Source of the DNA: Lycocorax pyrrhopterus obiensis
Taxonomy: Eukaryota; Chordata; Aves; Passeriformes; Paradisaeidae
Length of the DNA stretch: 64,000 bases
Direction of reading: 5' to 3'
Assembly (NCBI GenBank): GCA_014706295.1
Contig: JACSVZ010000038.1
Span: forward strand, 1,984,001-2,048,000
Shown here in pieces: positions 58,836 through 64,000 of this stretch; within the stretch, counting starts at the first letter, position 1; the number at the start of each line of letters is the position of its first letter. The position numbers and the translations under genes are program-made. The notes under the pieces were generated by a model. It saw only the letters and a program-made list of their open reading frames with translations. It was not told the DNA's origin and ran no database searches.

Positions 58836-61191
58836 GGTTCATTAAACCAGGGTGGTACCAGCCCACAGAGCTCCCATCTTCCCTCACCAGTTCCACACCA
58901 TCTCAGACCCAGAAGAGGAGACAGAAGACCCCCTTGGCAGTGTTTTCCAGCTTAACCAAATCCCTGAAGCTATGAGGAAGTGCCCAAGTCTGAGCTCTCA
59001 GTCAGAACTGGCATCAGAAGCTTTCCAGGCCCATGATCTGCAATCAGCCCTCCCGGGCACGCAGAGCCCATCCTGGTATCAGCTGTGGGAATCAGCTCAT
59101 GCAGAGGCTGCTCCACCTCCTGCTGGCTCCCTCCAGCCCCGCTGCAACTCCTGGGGATGTGGAGCCACAGGAACATCCAGCACCCAAACTGCTCCAGGCC
59201 TTCCATTATCCGCACCTCCGCAAGGAGATCGCTCGGCTCGGCACATCTGAAATCTCCGTGCTGACAGATGGGATCTGACAGGAGCAGCACAGCTGGCAGA
59301 GAGGAGACATCCCTTCCCTTCCTGAAACCTCCCAAGTGCTCCCTAATAACCCCAGTGCTCGGAAGGCTCTGTGGTTCCTGCAGGAATCACCTCCCGGCTG
59401 GATGTGCTGGTTCCTCAGGGGAAGGAGGCAGCAGCTGTGCGTCAGCACAGCCACAGCACAACCCCCCAGGCTGGGAAGAGCTGCTGGATCCATCTGAAAG
59501 AGGAATTTGGGCTCAGTGGAATATTGCTGTCAGCACTGGGCCGAGGCCAGGTTGCCGTGGGGACACCTGTGCCTTTGGGGTTCGGGTCGTGCTGGGAATC
59601 AGGGTGCTCTTTCACCCTATTTCCTGGAGAATTCTGGCATTTCTGTGATCCTCTCTTCCACCAGCCCCGCATCCCCAACCACATCTAAGGGAAGGGTGGA
59701 GGGCTGGGAGACACCAAGGGCCTCCAACAAGCCCGTGCAGCTCCTGGGTGAGCTCCACGCGCAGCTCCAGCAGGTCTTTGGAGCTGGCAGCGGGGGCCCT
59801 GCCCTGTGCAGCCCCAGTGGCCCCCAGGGGACAACGCCAGCGTGGGGGTGACACGGCTGGAGCTGGGAATTACCCACAGAGCTGTGCTGTGCCCAGGGCA
59901 CCTGGCTGAGCAGGGAGCAACCAAATTCCCGGCTCTAAAATCAGGCCAAGAGCCCAACCCTGCCCAGGTTGGAGGGTAAAGGCTCCAAAGGCTGGGAGGT
60001 GTTTTGGAGTCCCAAGCCTCGGGAACGTGGTCAGGCAGGTTCTGGTGGAGCCAGGGGTGAAATCCAGGGGGAAAACCTGCAGCCAGCCCGGTGAGCAGTG
60101 GGAAAGCCACTCGAGCAAGCTCGAGCATGTGCCACCCCTCGGACCTGTGGCAGGAGGGGACAGAGCCAGGCAGGGCCTGGGAACTCTGGGGAGAGATGGA
60201 ATTGCACAGAGAGAAGGAAAATTCATCCCCAGAACCAGCCTGCGCCAAAAATACTCAGTGACTAATTTTATGCCTTTCTGATTGCCTTTTAACTGCGAGT
60301 CATTAAAAACGGGGAGAAGGGAGATGATGTCCTGGTGGGAGGATAAGTGAGCGTTGCCATGGCAGTGAGGGGATGCTGCAGCACAGCCCGGACCGCAATT
60401 CACGAGGGCAGAGGCGAGTGGACAGCCCGGGCAGCCAGGGAAGAGGGGCTGTGTCATCCAGCCACTTCCAGAGGCAGCATTTAGCCTGGACGCTGCTCCC
60501 CTGCCCTCCCCTGCTCTCCCACCTGCCTCTCTCCGCCTTCTCTCCCAGCCGGATCGGGTTTCCCCCTCCCTGAGCTCACCCCTTCCCAGAGCCACTTTTA
60601 TCAGGCTCAGAGCAAGGAAGAAACCGGGATTTGGAGGGGTTCAAGAGATTAGGAAAGAATTTGCCTCCGGGAATCTCTTTCCTCCGTCTGCCCGGGATAA
60701 ACTGTGCGATGGAGGTGGAGGCTTTGCAGCTCCACGGGGAACTGCTCCGAGCTAAACGTGTGGAGGCAAAAACGCTGCCAGTCCCTCCCCGCTGCGGGAA
60801 CGGGGTGTTGAAAGGTCCTGGGAAGGGTGAGGAGAGCTCTCTGTCCCGTGGCTCCATGGGAGGGTGAAGTGGGAAGGTGTTTGCCGGAGCTCTGCGGGTG
60901 CAGACGGTGCCTGCTCAGCCCCTGGCATCTTTCCTGGAAGGACCAGCTCACCCGCGAGAGGCAGGAGCACGGAACAAACCTGGGAGCAGCATGGGGAACG
61001 GGATTAACTGGGAGGAAAGGGGATTTTATGTGGCCTGTTTATGATTTTCTGCTTTCATCGTCTCCCTATAAAGCAGATGTTAAGCTATAAAGCCAGTTAA
61101 CAACCCTGACCCTGCTGGAGTGGGGATACAAGCGGGAAAAGTGCCCTGGGAGTGTGCCCACCGCTCTGGCTGGTGTGTGCAGCCCCATCCC

Positions 61192-61232
61192 TCCTCCATC
61201 CATCCATCCATCCATCCATCCATCCATCCACC
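61192..61232. repeat. (CATC)n microsatellite
   Basis: About ten uninterrupted CCAT/CATC units. Confidence 0.9.
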
Positions 61233-61959
61233 TTCCACATTGTTCATCCCACGGTGTGCTCAGCCCTGTCCCTGCCAGCGAGGGGAAATCGCTGCCCTGG
61301 AGAGCAGAGGCTGCTCCCGAGCTCATGTGCTGAGAGCTCCTAAAGCAGGAGCTGGACCCAGCCTCACCGGGTGTCCTGGGAAAGGCAGTGCCTGGTTTAT
61401 TCCTCCTTTGGATCTGGCTAAGAAAAAGGTCAATACTGCAGGTGTGGAATGTTTTACAATTTCGGAGATTTTGGGGTTTTTTGAGCCTGAAGCCTCTCCA
61501 TAAGAGCAATGTCCTCAAAGCGGGATGTGCCAGAGATGTGCCGGACTGGTCCCAGTCACTGCTGCACCACATCCCTGGCACAGGAGCTCTGCCTGAGGCT
61601 GTTCCTGCCTGTGCTGAGCTGGGGGCTCAGGATAACCCCCATAGGCAGGGCCAGAGCCCGAGGGTCCTTTGCAGCTCCCCAGATGGGATTCTTCATCTCC
61701 TGCCTGTGTCCTGGGAGTGGGTGGGATAGGACATCCCCTGTCCCACCTGGCCAGGAGGTGCCCGTGGCTGTGACAGGGCTCCTGGGGACAGGGACAGGGA
61801 CATCGGAGGGGTCAGAGGGCAACAGACCTCTCCTAACACTGGCAAAAAGGGATTTCCACTGGGGTTGTCTGGGCGCTGCTGCTCCCAGGGGGATTTCTCG
61901 TCCTCTCTCCTTACCTGTGCCTGGCAGGTTTCTGCTCCACTTCTGCACCCCCAGCACCC

Positions 61960-62012
61960 ACATCCATCCCTCCATCTCCATCCATCATCCATCCATCATC
62001 CCTCCATCCCTC
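61960..62012. repeat. Degenerate (CATC)n microsatellite
   Basis: CATC/CCAT units interrupted by CTCC and ATC variants. Confidence 0.75.
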
Positions 62013-62164
62013 CCACGGCTGGCTCAGACACCCGGGGCTGGGCTCAAACAGCCTTGTCCCCTCGCCGTGCTCTCCGGCGGTGTCATAGAGGGACAAACCC
62101 CCTGGCAGGTGCCCCTGAGAGCCGCACCCCATGCCCGGGGCAGCCCCTGCGCTCGGGGCCGGGG

Positions 62165-62530
62165 CTGAGCTGCCTTTTGTGGTGCTCGGGCCCCGGTGAT
62201 TGGGCGCTATTTTGCTCCGGCTCCCCTCGGCAGCTGTTGCTGTTCTTTACCCGGGAGAGCCGGGGCCGCCCGGGGGCTGCAGCCGAGGAGGAGGCGGCGG
62301 CCGACCCCAGGTACGAATTTCTGTGGCTTTTAACCCCTGGTGCGGGGCAGCCCCCGGGCAGCCCCTGGGCACAGCGCGGCTCCCTCTGGCCGCGAGGGAT
62401 CGGGAGCTGCGGAGCTCAGCCCCGGGCGAGGGTGACAGCGAGAGCGGGGCAGGCGAGGGGACTATTTTTGGAAGTTTCTTTGATGTGAGTCAGCGGTGAA
62501 GGCGACCTCGGGAGCCCGTGCAGGAGAAGT
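62165..62530 (+). promoter_or_regulatory. CpG-rich candidate promoter with possible first exon
   Basis: Dense CpG/GC sequence contains an inverted CCAAT box (GATTGG, 62198-62203), then a stretch ending GACCCCAG|GTACGA, a plausible donor at 62311. Further on is a perfect AP-1 motif (TGAGTCA, 62486-62492). A gene starting here would run past the right edge. No coding exon is visible in the remaining 1.7 kb. Confidence 0.3.
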
Positions 62531-64000
62531 CCCGGTGGCAGCAGAGCGGAGCTGATTATTTGTTAAGTGCCTGCGATTTTGAGCGTTTAAGGGCGGATGT
62601 GGCGTGCGGGGCGTGAGTCCCGGGGAGCGGGATGGGCGAGCAGGAGGGATGGGTGGGAGGGCTCCTGGGCAGGGGCAGCGCGAGCCAAGGGCTGCAGCTG
62701 GACCTGGAGGCTGTGGGTGACCGGCCCTGCCATGGGCAAAGTGTCCCTGGCGTTGGTGGCCACCCCTGGCACTGTGGCCACCCGTGCCCTGCTTGGCCTG
62801 AGCAGTGGCCGTGCTGGGATCAGCAGCCCAGGAACGCTGTTCCTGCAGGTGACACGGCCCATCCCGGCTGGGGACGAGGATCCCGCGTGGGCTGTAGAGC
62901 CCTGGAGTGCATCCACCTCCTGCCAGAGCGTGGAGCCCCATCTCCTGCCCGGAGGGGACAGAGCTGGACATGGATCTGGTCAGCTCTGGGACTGAGTTAA
63001 TGCCTTTGGGGCGCATGGCAGGGAAGGACACCTGTCTGCCCCCAGGTCTGGAGGCTGTTTGGGCTCCTCCATCAGGGTGAAGCCCAAGGGATGGAGACTT
63101 GGAAAGAGCCTGGCACCCTGTGATGGGGCACTGGGCTCAGCTGAGGACTGGGGAGTTTGGGTGTTTGATCCCTCTCAGTTTAGTGAGGGTCCCTTGAGGT
63201 GACACCATCCCTATGCGGTGTTGGAGAAAGATTTGGGATGCCCTGAGGCTACCAAAGGGCTGTCCAGGTGGGCAGGGAGAGCTCAGAGGTGGCTGAGGAA
63301 GGACAGGAGAAGAGGTTCCTTGTCCTCACCGTGAGCCATGGCCACTGGCGGGGTGTGTGAGGCTCTACAGGGCACAGCTCAGCCTGGCAGAGATGGTTCT
63401 TTGTGCTGGTGCCACTTCACAGGGTGACCTCGGGCATTGAGGGACACCTGGGTGGCACCAGCTCCACGGGAACATGGATCGTGGCCAGGGAGAAGAGGAA
63501 CAGAGGCTCGTGCCCTCCTCCACCCTCCTGGTGCTCATCGGTGCCCAGAACCAGGGTGAATGGCTGAGAAGCTCAAAAACACGGCAAGCACGTGGGGGGA
63601 AACCCTTCGAGGAAAAGTTCTCCACCTCTGAGCTTCCCCTGGGTCTGGGAACTCCCCGGAGCCACCAGGAGAGTCCCGGGGCAGCTCCGCCCCTTCCCAG
63701 CAGAGAAAGGACCAGACTTACATTGCTTAAGCAAGCCAAAGACTCATTTTATTTCCTCTTGAAAGCAAAGGCCTTTCAGACCACGGCCAAAAGGTTTCCT
63801 CTTATTTATCTGTTCTGCTTCCACCATTGAGTCGTAGGTTTCATCCTGGGAACTGGGATCTTTTCTCAGTCTTCCACAGGGGGGAAATAAACTAAATCTG
63901 GCTCAAATGGGGCAAAAATTCTTCCGTCTGGGCAGGATGTGGCACCTGAGGCACTGGACTCGGAGATGCCGAGAGGGCTGAGGCCAGTGGTGCTGGGACC
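62531..64000. other. Right edge of the window, no supported gene
   Basis: A plus-strand open frame (ATG 63475 to TGA about 63830) is followed by AATAAA near 63886, but it lacks any recognised domain. The rest is GC-rich sequence without features. Confidence 0.35.

Larger units (their letters stand above)
58836..62160. other. Stretch without a supported gene
   Basis: It contains an open segment at 58873-59278 (see findings), an AT-rich patch at 60245-60310 (GACTAATTTTATGCC, GAGTCATTAAAAACGG) and two CATC arrays. Confidence 0.4.

Noticed and set aside
63474..63830. 118-codon plus-strand frame followed by AATAAA
   Set aside because: It has no domain or upstream splice evidence, and the hexamer alone is weak support. 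It is left unannotated as a gene.
1..64000. CRISPR arrays, bacterial operons, phage or plasmid systems
   Set aside because: The window is spliced vertebrate DNA. The tandem repeats have no spacer-repeat structure and no prokaryotic gene is present.

Overview
This is vertebrate, almost certainly avian, genomic DNA. It is GC-rich and compact, with spliced genes that have GT-AG introns. It is littered with 3'-end fragments of the bird CR1 LINE, plus one tRNA/CR1-tailed SINE fragment of the kind known from songbirds. The gene order LINGO3 - PEAK3 - OAZ1 matches human 19p13.3 and suggests the homologous bird microchromosome (chicken chr28-type). The songbird assignment is an inference from the SINE and from general character.

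Layout. 1-15.9 kb: no protein-coding gene that I can support; CR1 fragments and several short AT-rich islands that look like candidate conserved elements, with a GC-rich possible LINGO3 promoter near 15.06-15.48 kb. 15.95-17.77 kb (+): LINGO3, one complete coding exon. 17.8-23.8 kb: LINGO3 3' flank with a tetranucleotide array, a probable solo LTR (21.7-22.5 kb) and a SINE fragment. 23.99-27.43 kb (+): PEAK3 in four coding exons that join in frame, with poly(A) signals near 28.0 kb. 30.7-34.5 kb (-): OAZ1 in five exons, convergent with PEAK3. It carries the programmed +1 frameshift site (TCC-TGA) and a fully readable downstream pseudoknot, a TATA box and three GGGCGTGG boxes. 34.7-64 kb: no coding gene I can defend; a possible divergent non-coding first exon beside the OAZ1 promoter, three minisatellites, a large (GGAT)n array, many CR1 fragments, and a CpG-rich candidate promoter near 62.2-62.5 kb.

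Function. The three genes are not an operon or pathway: LINGO3 is a neuronal LRR/Ig membrane protein, PEAK3 is a scaffold pseudokinase, and OAZ1 is the polyamine-sensing inhibitor of ornithine decarboxylase. The most mechanistically interesting feature is the OAZ1 frameshift module. Most long open frames elsewhere are by-products of high GC content.
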